Shown here: piece by piece, positions 27,001 to 35,521 of the stretch
How the letters are laid out: the number at the start of each line of letters is the position of its first letter
How positions within the stretch are numbered: position 1 is the stretch's first letter
Assembly (NCBI RefSeq): GCF_902498805.1
Contig: NZ_LR701610.1
Location: forward strand, 1-49,133
From: Imperialibacter sp. EC-SDR9
GTDB taxonomy: Bacteria; Bacteroidota; Bacteroidia; Cytophagales; Cyclobacteriaceae
Length of the DNA: 49,133 nucleotides
Reading direction: 5' to 3'
Translations under genes and position numbers: made by a program
Notes under the pieces: generated by a model
Seen by the model: the letters and a program-made list of their open reading frames with translations, nothing else
What the model was told of the DNA's origin: nothing
The model's database searches: none

Positions 27001-27311
27001 ACGTCGAGCGCAAGAGGAACATCAATCACACTTCTTGACCCTACTTCCACTTCCTGGGTAACGTACCCAATGAAGGAGAAAGAAAGTCTCGCACCAGAGC
27101 CAACCGAAAGGGAATAGTTTCCGTTAAGGTCAGTCACTGTACCATTGGAAGTTCCTACTTCCAATACGCTCACACCAGGGAAACCTTCCCCAGTTTCGGA
27201 ATCTGTTATCTTTCCTGTTACTTGTCTGTTCTGTGCAGAGGCATCAGGAGCCACTGCTAGCAGAGCCAGGCAGATCAAAGGAAAAATGTACTTCAGTAAT
27301 CCTTTTTTCAT
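24045..27311 (-). CDS. SusC/RagA-family TonB-dependent outer-membrane transporter
   Basis: The start at 27311 gives MKKGLLKYIFPLICLALLAV, a signal peptide ending ASAQ; the frame extends 23 codons further upstream but without signal features. The 1088-residue protein has a carboxypeptidase-regulatory-like N-terminal domain (QVTGKITDSETGEGFPGVSV), the SusC motif LQELVITGY before the plug, a plug domain (GNVEQSLAGRIAGVNV, then PLYVVDGVP) and a 22-strand barrel to the C-terminus ending GFTGGIQLGF. It imports the ligand delivered by SusD, using TonB energy. It is first in the susC-susD operon, with 65 bases between the two coding regions. Confidence 0.97.
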   Translation of the reverse strand: MKKGLLKYIFPLICLALLAVAPDASAQNRQVTGKITDSETGEGFPGVSVLEVGTSNGTVTDLNGNYSLSVGSGARLSFSFIGYVTQEVEVGSRSVIDVPLALDVKQLQELVITGYTVDNRRETSGSISTVKPKDIAVIPTGNVEQSLAGRIAGVNVITNGQPGSTSQIRVRGFGAFGGNAPLYVVDGVPVGDTNFLSPDDIESTTVLKDAAAASIYGARAANGVIVYTTKKGSKTAKKISIDYNSMFGMTFPGKGIEMMNPADFAEWTWNAERNQARIESREPVFSHPQFGTGSSPVLPDFLSVGGESGRIGTYTAAEAAMYNVDPAAGSVYQITRAATGAGTDWYDAITRVAPLQRQTLGLHGGTDRSRFYFSLSAQDQAGIVTYNQFKRYSFRANSEFDLLPNLRFGENMQFTYRSVLAQQGNEGGQGVADDENDILSAFRMPTIIPVYDEFGGYAGTASKGFNNPRNPVATRDGQKNNRGFNGSGFGNVYLEYDPIPGLTLRTNVGGQYGAGYSWGYGRRQYENSENNSAFSYSESANWGFQWNFTNTANYKKTFGVHNIDLLVGQEALNTGRSRGMSADGLNPFSQDPDFVTISTLGSRNPPNSYYDKGVNFSSYFGRANYILNDKYIFSAVIRRDGSSRFGAENRYGVFPAFSAAWRLSSESFMSSLTFIDDLKIRGGYGTMGNSNNVNPNNQYSLYATTIANSSYDIAGSNGNAAGFYRSRIGNAAAKWETSVTQNIGIDGTLFDGKLDVIVDFWRKDTKDLLFNLPVPLPLGVYAAAPSVNIGEMRNQGIDLQLINRGNLTSDLTYEVNVTGSLLKNEIVKLDGDLLFFTDGTTTYRGIAPIRNPVGYTLSSFWGYEVESLWQSAAEVTSANSLDGDGSTEFQAGAAPGHFRYRDLDGDGKITEDDRKFLGSPVAPFTGGLTFSLGYKNFDLAAYFYTSIGNEIWNQSRWFTDFYPSFAGAAIAERVKDSWSPTNTGSNQPVFDKSSNFSTNTQANSYYVENGSYLRLQNITLGYKMPADLLSRLKMTQLRVFVSANNLMTITGYEGLDPSVGGNADINFGVDVGNYPITKGFTGGIQLGF

Positions 27312-27939
27312 AAAAATGTAGTTTAAGTGAAGTTGTATATAATTGTTTGAAAAAGGCATCGTTGAATTCGGGCAAGCCATTTCAGCTCAGATACATTCTA
27401 CTGCATCTGAACAAACCAATAGTCAGTTACGAACAAAGAGGTACTGAAAGTGAAATGGAAAAGCTTGCGCCTGGAACTGTCGCAGAAGGTGCACTCGGAA
27501 ATGGCGCACAGCGTTTGGGGCACTTGTAACTAAGAACCATAAAACAAATAATTTAAGTAGGTATTGTTCTGAGCAATTGTCGAATTTAAAGAAATTATTT
27601 GTTAACGTGTCAAGTTTTCCCAAGAAAATTTGACTGCAATCGATTGCGGGAAATCCGTTTAAATCGTTTGCGTAACCGTTTTCGACTAATTATTCCTTAA
27701 ATCCGCTCCCAGATTTATTTCGGGGATCAATATAAAACAGATTTTATACTTTTCCGATATTCCCAAAAAAATCTCACATAACTATTTGGCAATGAAAATG
27801 TGAATTATTCAAGGCTTGAGTTCCATTGTTAAAACGAGCAACCAACTCCCTCGCTATTATTGAAAAAATCATGTAAAACGATCTCGAAAGCCTACTTTTG
27901 AATTAATTGTTACGCTAGCAAATATTTTACAGCCGTATT
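27312..27939. other. Divergent intergenic region between susC and the O-methyltransferase gene
   Basis: This 628-base AT-rich region has no convincing gene. It must carry the susC promoter, but no TAnnTTTG box was found on the minus strand. The plus-strand box for the methyltransferase gene lies near its right end. No riboswitch or small RNA fold was recognised. Confidence 0.5.
27893..27900 (+). promoter_or_regulatory. Bacteroidota -7 box before the O-methyltransferase gene
   Basis: TACTTTTG matches TAnnTTTG and lies 39 bases before the ATG. No exact -33 element was seen. Confidence 0.5.
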
Positions 27940-28584
27940 ATGGATTTCATAGATGCTGACCTCTTCCGCTATATTGAAGGGCACACTGAACCCGAGCCAG
28001 AGCTGCTCGGAAGATTGAACAGGCATACACATCTTAATGTGCTCAGGCCACGAATGCTTTCGGGGCACTTCCAGGGCCGGGTGCTCTCAATGTTTTCACA
28101 CATGATCAAACCCACATCAATTCTTGAAATTGGTACCTACACCGGCTATTCGGCCATTTGCCTTGCCGAGGGGCTACAGCAAAATGGAAAGCTGACCACC
28201 ATAGATATTAATGGGGAGCTTGAAAGCATTGTAAGGAGATTCATAGGCGATTCGCCATACGGAGAGCAAATCAAGTATATTATTGGTGATGCCATGGTAG
28301 AGGTTCCAAAACTGGATGCGACTTTTGACCTTGTATTCATTGATGCTGACAAAGCAAACTATACTAACTACTTTGACCTGGTGATTGACAAAGTGAAGCC
28401 AGGCGGATACATAATGGCCGACAACGTGCTCTGGAGCGGCAAAGTACTGGAGAAGAACAGAAAAAAGGATGACCCCGATACGCTCACTATTCTGGCATTT
28501 AACAAAAAAGTGGCCGACGATCCCCGGGTGCAAAACGTATTGCTTCCAATCAGAGATGGCCTTATGATGCTCAGGAAGATATAG
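27940..28584 (+). CDS. Class I O-methyltransferase (caffeoyl-CoA OMT-like, family 3)
   Basis: The 214-residue protein has the family's SAM motif SILEIGTYTGYSAICLAEGL (about 67-86). The ribose-binding acid is in KLTTIDINGELE, and the metal-binding region is FDLVFIDADKANYTNYFDLV followed by GGYIMADNVLWSGKV. These Asp and Asn residues match divalent-metal-dependent O-methyltransferases. It has the usual bacterial length and no signal peptide. It methylates a catechol or similar hydroxyl group; the substrate is unknown. Confidence 0.93.
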   Translation: MDFIDADLFRYIEGHTEPEPELLGRLNRHTHLNVLRPRMLSGHFQGRVLSMFSHMIKPTSILEIGTYTGYSAICLAEGLQQNGKLTTIDINGELESIVRRFIGDSPYGEQIKYIIGDAMVEVPKLDATFDLVFIDADKANYTNYFDLVIDKVKPGGYIMADNVLWSGKVLEKNRKKDDPDTLTILAFNKKVADDPRVQNVLLPIRDGLMMLRKI

Positions 28585-28685
28585 TTGCTTTAACTATTAC
28601 TTTGCTGTGGGCAATGTAATGAGTTGGAGTCCAGCAAGATATACTTCGATGTTTGACGATAACTACCTGAATACTAGTAGCTTAC

Positions 28686-28715
28686 TTTGGAATTGGCTAT
28701 TCATTTGTAACTTTG
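28686..28715 (+). promoter_or_regulatory. Bacteroidota-type promoter before the lytic transglycosylase gene
   Basis: TTTG at 28686-28689 and TAACTTTG (TAnnTTTG) at 28708-28715 are separated by 18 bases, close to the Bacteroidota -33/-7 arrangement. It overlaps the ATG at 28713 and so argues for the ATG at 28740 as the start. Confidence 0.6.
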
Positions 28716-28739
28716 TTTCGAATATTTCCCAACTGGTGT

Positions 28740-30689
28740 ATGCTGGCAAAGTGCCATTTTCGATTCCTTCTCCTAATTATTATCTTCTTCCCGGCAATTG
28801 ATGGGCTGGCCGATACCGCCGCACCAAGGGTTCCATCTCAAATGGACTTTGCTGGCATGAAGCTCAAAATTACAGATGCAGCACGGTCTGATATCCAGCA
28901 GCAAGTAGACGCCCTGAGGGCTTCCGACAGATACTTCCGCTTAAGGCTTGATTTGGTGTTGCTGTACTTCCCCATTATCGAAAGAGTAATGAAGGAAGAA
29001 AACCTGCCCGACGATATTAAATACCTGGTGATACAGGAGAGCGGCCTGGTTTCTGATGCGGTTTCTTCTTCCAATGCGGTTGGGTTCTGGATGTTCAAAG
29101 AGCCAGCAGGCCGGGAAGTGGGCCTACGCATCGACAAGTATGTGGACGAACGGCTCAATATTGTTTCCTCTACCAGAGGAGCCTGTAAGTACATTAAGCG
29201 GCATAACTTCTTCTTTAATAACTGGGTTTACTCGGTGATAGCACACAATACAGGGAAGACCGGCGCTGAAAAGCACGTGAACAAATCCAATTTCGGCGCC
29301 GACAAGATGACCATTGATAAGGACACACACTGGTATTTTAAGACTTTTCTGGCTCACATGATCGCCTTTCAGGACGAATTGGGCGGACGTCCTTCATCGG
29401 GCCTGGAGTTGAGAGAATATACGAAGGGAGCGGACAAGCCGCTTGACAAAATATCGAAAGAGCTGAAGGCAGACGAGGCACTGGTATTTCAATACAACAA
29501 ATGGTTAAAGAGAGGCCCGGTACCCAGTGAAAAGGAATACTCGGTGATCATTCCTGTGCAAAAAGGCGATAAAGTGGATCTCATTGCCAAAAATGAGCAA
29601 AAGCAAAGCCCGGCAGCCTCACCTTCTGCCGATAGCGAGGAAATAGTGGCGCCGGACGAAAATGCCATCTTGATTCAGGAAAAGTACCCTGATTTGAAAA
29701 AAACCATCGACAGTCGTATTGCTTCATTCATAGTGGAAATAAATGGGATTCCGGCCATTATCGCTACAAAACGTGATGACCTGAAAACGCTGGCGGCCAA
29801 ATCGGGGGTGGACGTGACAAAGCTTGAGAAGTTCAATGACTTGCGTCCAAACCAGGCCCTTGAAGAAGGGCAGGTCTATTACCTGAAAAACAAACATTGG
29901 AGGTCTAACATTTACTATCATACCGTTAGGCAAGGAGAAACGCTCTGGGAGGTCTCGCAGGAGTACGGCATTAAGCTCAATCAACTGGCAAGAAAAAATA
30001 GAATGTTTACCATCGACAAACCTGAGGTGGGCCGGGTGCTTTGGCTCAGGCAAAGACGACCCTCTTCAGTGGATGTAGAGATAAAAGATAACAGTGAAGA
30101 CTATTTGCCGGCCATTGTCAAAAGTGAGCCTGCACCGCCCCCACGCAGGGAACCAGCGGTAGTGGTGCGGGAGGAAGAAATACAAGTGACAGAGGCCGTA
30201 GAGCCTTTTGATGAGGAGCCCGCTTTGGCGACGGAAGAGCTGACGTTCGAAGATCAAAAAGAGCCCGAACCTGTTCTCAATGCCTCAAGTGTTGAACAAG
30301 AAAAGCAAGAGGAGCGGGTTTTGACTCCTGCCAACGAAGCCGCCCGGGATATTCATGTTGTAAACAAGGGTGAAACCCTGTACGGTATTGCCCGGCACTA
30401 TGGAGTCACCAAAGCTGAGCTACAGCAATGGAATGACCTTTCCGACAACAGTATACTTTCGATAGGACAAGAGCTTCTGTTGATCAAGCGAGACACCAGT
30501 GATGTAAAGGAGGTTTTAAATCCGTCGGTGCTACCAGCCAACAGGGTGACGGTGCATGTGGTGCAACCCGGCGAAACGATGTATTCCATTGCCAGAAAAT
30601 ACGATATCGCTATAGAAAAACTGATGAAAATGAACGATAAATCAAATTTTGTCCTTTCGATTGGTGAAAACCTAAAAGTTACTGATTGA
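28740..30689 (+). CDS. MltD-like lytic transglycosylase with LysM domains
   Basis: The start at 28740 gives a signal peptide (CHFRFLLLIIIFFPAIDGLAD). The protein has 649 residues. The SLT domain at about 75-210 contains the catalytic Glu in VIQESGLVSDAVSSSNAVGF (near residue 99), then WMFKEPAGREVGL and an AHNTGKTGAEKH segment. Three clear LysM modules follow: HTVRQGETLWEVSQEYGI (about 402), VVNKGETLYGIARHYGV (about 538) and VVQPGETMYSIARKYDI (about 604). A weaker one lies near 340 (IATKRDDLKTLAAKSGV). An acidic Pro/Glu-rich linker separates the first LysM from the last two. It cleaves peptidoglycan to 1,6-anhydro-muropeptides in the periplasm. Confidence 0.95.
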   Translation: MLAKCHFRFLLLIIIFFPAIDGLADTAAPRVPSQMDFAGMKLKITDAARSDIQQQVDALRASDRYFRLRLDLVLLYFPIIERVMKEENLPDDIKYLVIQESGLVSDAVSSSNAVGFWMFKEPAGREVGLRIDKYVDERLNIVSSTRGACKYIKRHNFFFNNWVYSVIAHNTGKTGAEKHVNKSNFGADKMTIDKDTHWYFKTFLAHMIAFQDELGGRPSSGLELREYTKGADKPLDKISKELKADEALVFQYNKWLKRGPVPSEKEYSVIIPVQKGDKVDLIAKNEQKQSPAASPSADSEEIVAPDENAILIQEKYPDLKKTIDSRIASFIVEINGIPAIIATKRDDLKTLAAKSGVDVTKLEKFNDLRPNQALEEGQVYYLKNKHWRSNIYYHTVRQGETLWEVSQEYGIKLNQLARKNRMFTIDKPEVGRVLWLRQRRPSSVDVEIKDNSEDYLPAIVKSEPAPPPRREPAVVVREEEIQVTEAVEPFDEEPALATEELTFEDQKEPEPVLNASSVEQEKQEERVLTPANEAARDIHVVNKGETLYGIARHYGVTKAELQQWNDLSDNSILSIGQELLLIKRDTSDVKEVLNPSVLPANRVTVHVVQPGETMYSIARKYDIAIEKLMKMNDKSNFVLSIGENLKVTD

Positions 30690-30811
30690 TTTTTTTTCTC
30701 CCCTTAACAGCGTAAATTTAAAGTTAAAATCTCAGTCAGTCAGCTTTTTCATTTTGTTACTCGTTTCTTTTTATCACACAACCTGACAGTTTAGCCCAGA
30801 GCTTTTATTAA

Positions 30812-31237
30812 GTGGAAGAATTTGAACTAAATAATACCCCGAAAGTGAACCTTGTCATGCTGGTGGATGACAATGACACAGACAATTTTCTCAGTAAGAA
30901 GATAATGGAGCATGTCAATTTTTCCGAAAACATACTGATAAAAAATACGGGGAAAAGCGCACTTGAATACCTACACCAAAACCAGAACGACCCCGAAAAA
31001 ATACCCGACATCATTTTCCTTGATATCAATATGCCCATTGTGGATGGCTTCGTGTTCCTTTATGAGTATGAAAACTTCCCCCCTCAGCTACACGAAAAAA
31101 TCAAAGTGGTCGTATTGTCAAGTTCCAACAACAAAAGGGACATCAACCAGTTTTTGAACAACAGGTTTGTTCACCAGTTTATTTCCAAGCCATTGAGTGA
31201 AAAAGCCCTGATGGAGCTGGCCGCCACAGAGGCCTAA
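30812..31237 (+). CDS. Single-domain response regulator (CheY-like)
   Basis: The frame starts with GTG at 30812; the next in-frame ATG lies inside the first beta strand and would truncate the fold. The 141 residues form one receiver domain: the acidic pair Asp19/Asp20 in VMLVDDNDTD, the phospho-acceptor Asp71 in IIFLDINMP, Ser103 in VVLSSS and Lys126 in FISKP. There is no output domain. It probably relays phosphate or acts by protein contact for an unlinked histidine kinase. Its stop codon overlaps that of convergent dnaX by three bases. Confidence 0.93.
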   Translation: MEEFELNNTPKVNLVMLVDDNDTDNFLSKKIMEHVNFSENILIKNTGKSALEYLHQNQNDPEKIPDIIFLDINMPIVDGFVFLYEYENFPPQLHEKIKVVVLSSSNNKRDINQFLNNRFVHQFISKPLSEKALMELAATEA

Positions 31238-32918
31238 AAATCGGTATCTAAATAAAGCTTTTCTTTCAGTTTAAGCAGCAAAGGCTGCTTCTCGGCCAGG
31301 TAGTTGAACTTCTCCTTGTCAGTATAGAGTCTCTGCTTTAATTCTGCCTCTTTAATCGTTATCCGCAGTGTGATAGTTGGGTTCGAAAGCTCCTTTCTCA
31401 AAAACTGAACTAGCTCAGTTTCCTCTACTTTCAAAAATTTACGTTCAATGTCTGTAGACAGCTCTATTTCAACCACCGACTCCTCTCTCTTCAGCAATGG
31501 CTTCTTGAAAATCATCTTCAGTGAGTCGGAAATTTTGCCCGCTGATTTCTGCAGCGCAAATTTCTGCCAGGCTTCGGCGAGTTGGTCTAGCGTGTAATCG
31601 GACGAAGGATGCTGACTAACAGCCTCAGCCTCGTGGGCGTCATCCGGCTTCGCTTCCTGCACTACTTCCTTCCTTTCCGCCTTGACGGGAAAAATGCTCG
31701 GGGTTTCTTTCTTCTCCGTGCCGCTCTTGTAGGTGGTTACAACCGGACGAGGTGCAGCTGTTCCTACTACACCATTGGTTTCGATGGGCTTTTCAGCTGT
31801 TAGCTCACTTTTTTTTTTGCCCCATTTTCAGGGGCGGGCAAGCTGGCTAGAGAAAACGCTGCGTTCAAATGCGTCAGCTTCATAAGCGCCAGCTCCACGT
31901 GAAGGCGTTGGTTTTTGCTGGCCTTATATTGTATGTCGCACTGGCTCAAAATGTTCAGCCCCGAGAGCAGGAAAGAAAGAGAGGTTTTCGAAGATTGGTC
32001 GCTATATTTTGTTTTGATGCTCTGCGCCACCTGCAAGAGTGAAATCGTTTCCTTGTCTTTGCAAACCATCAAATTGCGAAGATGCTCGCTGAGCCCATTG
32101 ATAAAATTGTGCCCATCAAAGCCGCTTCTGATTATTTCATCAAAAATGAGCAGTACGCCTGACAGGTTTTCTTCCAAAAAGAAATCTACAACCTTAAAAT
32201 AATAGTCGTAGTCAAGAATGTGGAGGTTCTTGATGGTGTCCTGATAGGTGATTTTGTTGCCAGACGAAAAGGTGACAATCAGGTCGAAAATGGAAAGTGC
32301 ATCTCTTAGAGCACCATCTGCTTTCTGCGAGATCAGGTGCAGCGCTTCTTCTTCAGCCTCAATCCCTTCATTCTTGGCAATTTTTTGCAACTGAGTCGTA
32401 ATGTCCGAAATCTCAATCCGGTTGAAATCATAAATCTGACAACGGGAAAGGATGGTGGGGATCACTTTGTGCTTCTCTGTGGTAGCCAAAATAAAAATGG
32501 CATAAGACGGTGGCTCCTCCAGGGTCTTCAAAAACGCATTGAAGGCCTGGGTGGAGAGCATGTGCACCTCATCGATGATATATACTTTGTAGTTGCCCTG
32601 CTGGGGTGGGTACCGCACCTGATCGATCAGGTTCCTGATGTCGTCGACCGAGTTGTTGGAAGCGGCATCAAGTTCGTAAATGTTCAGGTTGTTGCCAGTA
32701 GCCAGCGGATTAGCGTTGTCGAATCCGTTGATCATACGGGCGACAATACGGGCGCAGGTAGTTTTGCCTACGCCTCTGGGCCCGCAAAACAGCAATGCCT
32801 GGGCCAGATGATTCTGGTCGATGGCGTTTTTAAGGGTGGTGGTGATATGCTCCTGACCTACAACCTCATCAAAACCAAGGGGACGATATTTTCTTGCTGA
32901 TACTACAAAGCTTTCCAT
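31234..32918 (-). CDS. dnaX: DNA polymerase III subunit gamma/tau (clamp loader), long form through a -1 frameshift
   Basis: The start at 32918 gives MESFVVSARKYRPLGFDEVV, the standard DnaX N-terminus. Frame 0 holds the AAA+ ATPase: Walker A GPRGVGKTT at 46-54, Walker B in VYIIDEVHML, and sensor residues in ILATTEKHKVIPTILSRCQI. It ends after 372 residues at ...KKKVS (stop 31800-31802). A run of ten A residues (31809-31818 on the minus strand) precedes the stop. Shifting to frame -1 there opens an uninterrupted reading frame (SELTAEKPIETNG...) through a linker and a C-terminal DnaX domain (YTLDQLAEAWQKFA...) to 31234, giving about 561 residues. The gene thus encodes short gamma-like and long tau-like forms. 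The zinc-binding cysteines of E. coli DnaX are absent, as is common in Bacteroidota. Confidence 0.88.
31800..32918 (-). CDS. dnaX: DnaX short form (gamma-like product)
   Basis: This is the in-frame product of dnaX if no shift occurs at the A10 run. It has 372 residues with the complete AAA+ and collar-like helical domain III (RLHVELALMKLTHL), ending two residues after three Lys codons. Its size relative to the long form matches the gamma/tau ratio of other dual-product dnaX genes. Confidence 0.7.
   Translation of the reverse strand: MESFVVSARKYRPLGFDEVVGQEHITTTLKNAIDQNHLAQALLFCGPRGVGKTTCARIVARMINGFDNANPLATGNNLNIYELDAASNNSVDDIRNLIDQVRYPPQQGNYKVYIIDEVHMLSTQAFNAFLKTLEEPPSYAIFILATTEKHKVIPTILSRCQIYDFNRIEISDITTQLQKIAKNEGIEAEEEALHLISQKADGALRDALSIFDLIVTFSSGNKITYQDTIKNLHILDYDYYFKVVDFFLEENLSGVLLIFDEIIRSGFDGHNFINGLSEHLRNLMVCKDKETISLLQVAQSIKTKYSDQSSKTSLSFLLSGLNILSQCDIQYKASKNQRLHVELALMKLTHLNAAFSLASLPAPENGAKKKVS
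31809..31818 (-). promoter_or_regulatory. A10 slippery run in dnaX
   Basis: Ten consecutive A residues on the coding strand (GGGGC-A10-GTGAGC) sit just before the frame 0 stop, preceded by a GGGG that could act as an internal Shine-Dalgarno-like stimulator. The site suits either ribosomal -1 slippage or transcriptional slippage, as known for dnaX in E. coli and Thermus. Confidence 0.75.
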
Positions 32919-33407
32919 GGGGCACTCTCTATCGAGCAGGCAATTTATCCTGAATCGGAAATTAAATGAAATGAAAGAGGAGTTAATATAAGGGAGGAGG
33001 AGAAAAGTTATCCACAATTAGAGCCACTTAAATATTGGCTGAATTAACAAATTGCACTAACAGCATCGCTCTTATTACGCCTGTGATGAAGCTTAGAATA
33101 TAACCGTCCGCATGTTCTGCATCTTAATTGACCAATTGTTCTGACAGAAATGTGACTTTTACCGTTTAGAAAAACAAGGCTTTTTAAAGCCTTGAGCAAT
33201 GCCTCTCAAAATTAAATCGCAAGATTTGCGAGACATACAGCTATTAGCAGAACGTAATTGAGCGAAAACCATTGGAGAAAATCACATAGCACTTAAATAC
33301 ACTTTTCTGATACATAGAAATGCTTTAGATTGATTTAAAATATTCAAAGGATATCGCAAGCGGTTCATGTTGTCAAATCAATTATAACAAGCGACTCAAA
33401 TACAACT
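32919..33407. other. Intergenic region between dnaX and the PARIS-like gene
   Basis: This 489-base AT-rich region has no gene. It holds a 9-bp hairpin (CAAGGCTTT/AAAGCCTTG, 33175-33194) and a small inverted repeat TCGCAA-GAT-TTGCGA (33217-33231) that could be an operator for the downstream defence gene. No TAnnTTTG box was found before that gene. Confidence 0.4.
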
Positions 33408-35318
33408 ATGAAAGAAGAACTGAAGCCTTTCATTGATTTTTTTTCCAGTGCAAAAAGAGATCTAAATCTCGAGCGAGAGGTTGCTTTCGAAGTTGGGTGC
33501 TCCGAAGCAGCGCTTCAGATTTTAGATGAGGCTATATTTGCGTCAGGCATTGTTGAGGAAAAATTTACGATCGGGCATCTAAAAATAAACCACGTCAACC
33601 AGTTTCATCCCAATATTAGCTCCATCCAAGGTGCGCTTCGATTCAGGGGACAACCTGATTCAAGTTTCGTTCGCCAACAAGATGACGACTGGAAAAATGA
33701 TGCTAAGAAGTTAATTCAACAAGCTAGTGCGCAGATATCTTTTCAACTTCAACAATTAAATTTCAACCTAGCCTTCTTTGAAAAAATTGGGTATCTGAGT
33801 GGTCACATAGTAGCTATCGGTGCAAATGGCAGCGGTAAAACTACTTTGTCAAACTTATTTAAAACCTACCTCGGAGACAATGGGGTCGTTATTTCAGCAC
33901 AAAGAATTCTTTTGGTACCCAATTTCGATTCCATATCGAATCCCACTTATACCGCAAATGAGCTAAGAGACTCACAAGCACGTGATAAAACCAACAAGCA
34001 CCATGGTGAATTTGGCCACTTACAAAATGAGTTTGCAATTTTATTAAAAAATCTACTGGCTGATAATATATCAGCTGCCACTGCTTACAGGAAAAGAGCA
34101 TTCGAATTGTCAGAGGAGGGTGGTGCTATCAGGGAACCAACCCCGACCAATCTTGACAAGACATTTACTATTTGGAATACTTTAATTGAACACAGAATTA
34201 TTGACTGTGCTGACGGAATGAACATAACCGCCAAGCCTCAAGAGGGCAAAGATTACCCTGCCGTTCAAATGAGCGATGGAGAAAAGGTTATGCTGTATCT
34301 CATTGCCCAAGTTTTGCAGGCACCAGCCAATGGGTTTATCGTCATAGATGAGCCGGAGATGTATCTCCATAAGACTATATTAAAAAAACTTTGGGATACG
34401 CTTGAAGCAGAGCGGCAGGATTGCCTTTTCATCTATTTAACGCACGATCTTGATTTTGCCACGAGCAGATCCACAGCAAAAAAAATATGGATAAAGTCGT
34501 TTAGTCATCCTGATAGATGGGAAATAGAAGATATTCCTGAAAATGAAATTCCAGAAACTCTACTATTTGAACTGCTTGGTAGTAGAAAAAATATACTATT
34601 CTGTGAAGGCCAAAAGGGTAGTATTGATGAAAAAGTGTTGTCGATAATTTTACCTGAATTTACTGTAATGCCAGTTGGATCTTGCTTTGAAGTGATCAAT
34701 CATACAAAGGCTTTTAACAGCTTGCGAAACGTGAATACTCGAGCTTTTGGCATCATAGATTCGGATCATCATGATCAAACACGGTTAGTCAAGTTGGTTA
34801 GCGATAAAGTCTTTTCACTCAAAGTCGCTGAGGTTGAAAACTTGTTCCTAGACGAGAAGTTTTTGAAGTTGATGGCTGCTCAGCTATTAGTTGACAAAGA
34901 TTTAGTTCAAAACATAAAGCATGATATTATAGCAGAGTTTAATAAGCTAAAAGAAACTCAAACTGCTCACTATATCAGCACCAAGATAAATTACTATTTT
35001 AAGGATTCACACGTCTCAAGAGGTAATAGACTTGAAGAGGTAGAGAGTAATTTCAAAAAATTTACTGAAAGAGTGGATGTAAACAAGTGGTATAAGGCAC
35101 GCATTGAACTTTTAGACAAAATCGTAATGAACGGAGAATATGAGTCCGTTATTTCTATATTTAATAATAAAGGGCTGCACCCAGTGGTGTCTCGACACTT
35201 CAAGATTTCAGATTTCACAGAACGTTGTATTAAACTTTTGCAAAGCTCCAAAGACTCTCGAGAATGCATTTTAGCCCATATGCCGACCGAGATAAGAGAG
35301 GCCGGGACAAGCCGATAA
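33408..35318 (+). CDS. Fused AAA/ABC-type ATPase-DUF4435 (TOPRIM) protein, merged PARIS-like defence gene
   Basis: The 636-residue protein joins two domains. The N-terminal ATPase has Walker A AIGANGSGKTT (about 136-146), a signature-like MSDGEKV (288-294), Walker B FIVIDEPEMYL (310-320) and an H-loop THDLD (345-349), the AAA15/ABC ATPase plan of AriA. The C-terminal part from about 395 reads ILFCEGQKGSIDEKV (Glu400), MPVGSCFEVI and GIIDSDHHD (Asp451, Asp453), the acidic residues of a DUF4435 TOPRIM domain as in AriB. In PARIS, AriA senses phage anti-restriction proteins and releases the AriB nuclease, which cuts host tRNA; merged forms are known. The gene stands alone, is AT-richer than its neighbours and lies 203 bases outside the 3' end of ssrA, a common insertion spot. 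OLD-type nucleases are the main alternative, but the DUF4435 motifs favour PARIS. Confidence 0.82.
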   Translation: MKEELKPFIDFFSSAKRDLNLEREVAFEVGCSEAALQILDEAIFASGIVEEKFTIGHLKINHVNQFHPNISSIQGALRFRGQPDSSFVRQQDDDWKNDAKKLIQQASAQISFQLQQLNFNLAFFEKIGYLSGHIVAIGANGSGKTTLSNLFKTYLGDNGVVISAQRILLVPNFDSISNPTYTANELRDSQARDKTNKHHGEFGHLQNEFAILLKNLLADNISAATAYRKRAFELSEEGGAIREPTPTNLDKTFTIWNTLIEHRIIDCADGMNITAKPQEGKDYPAVQMSDGEKVMLYLIAQVLQAPANGFIVIDEPEMYLHKTILKKLWDTLEAERQDCLFIYLTHDLDFATSRSTAKKIWIKSFSHPDRWEIEDIPENEIPETLLFELLGSRKNILFCEGQKGSIDEKVLSIILPEFTVMPVGSCFEVINHTKAFNSLRNVNTRAFGIIDSDHHDQTRLVKLVSDKVFSLKVAEVENLFLDEKFLKLMAAQLLVDKDLVQNIKHDIIAEFNKLKETQTAHYISTKINYYFKDSHVSRGNRLEEVESNFKKFTERVDVNKWYKARIELLDKIVMNGEYESVISIFNNKGLHPVVSRHFKISDFTERCIKLLQSSKDSRECILAHMPTEIREAGTSR

Positions 35319-35407
35319 GGCCCGTAAACGCCGCCACTGTCAGGCGCACTGCCGCTTTCCATCCATCAGCTCCCCGGAGTGGCGCCGGAGAGGACTGAGC
35401 GTTAAGA

Positions 35408-35426
35408 ATCGCTCCAGTGGAGCGAT
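35408..35426. repeat. 19-base palindrome between the PARIS-like gene and ssrA
   Basis: ATCGCTCCA-G-TGGAGCGAT is a perfect inverted repeat with 9-base arms. It is a possible REP-like unit or a recombination or terminator element. No second copy was noticed in the window. Confidence 0.5.
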
Positions 35427-35521
35427 GTTAAATAATGGGACAGCTGCCACAAAAGCTGCCCCATCCGTTTCAAAAAACCATAAAATCAGGCCCAAAAGCC
35501 CAAAAACAAACATTTCTACAG

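Noticed and set aside
35319-35521. Possible att repeat of the tmRNA 3' end flanking the PARIS-like gene
   Set aside because: No second copy of the tmRNA T-arm/acceptor sequence was found on the far side of the gene, and no integrase is present. An island boundary cannot be shown.
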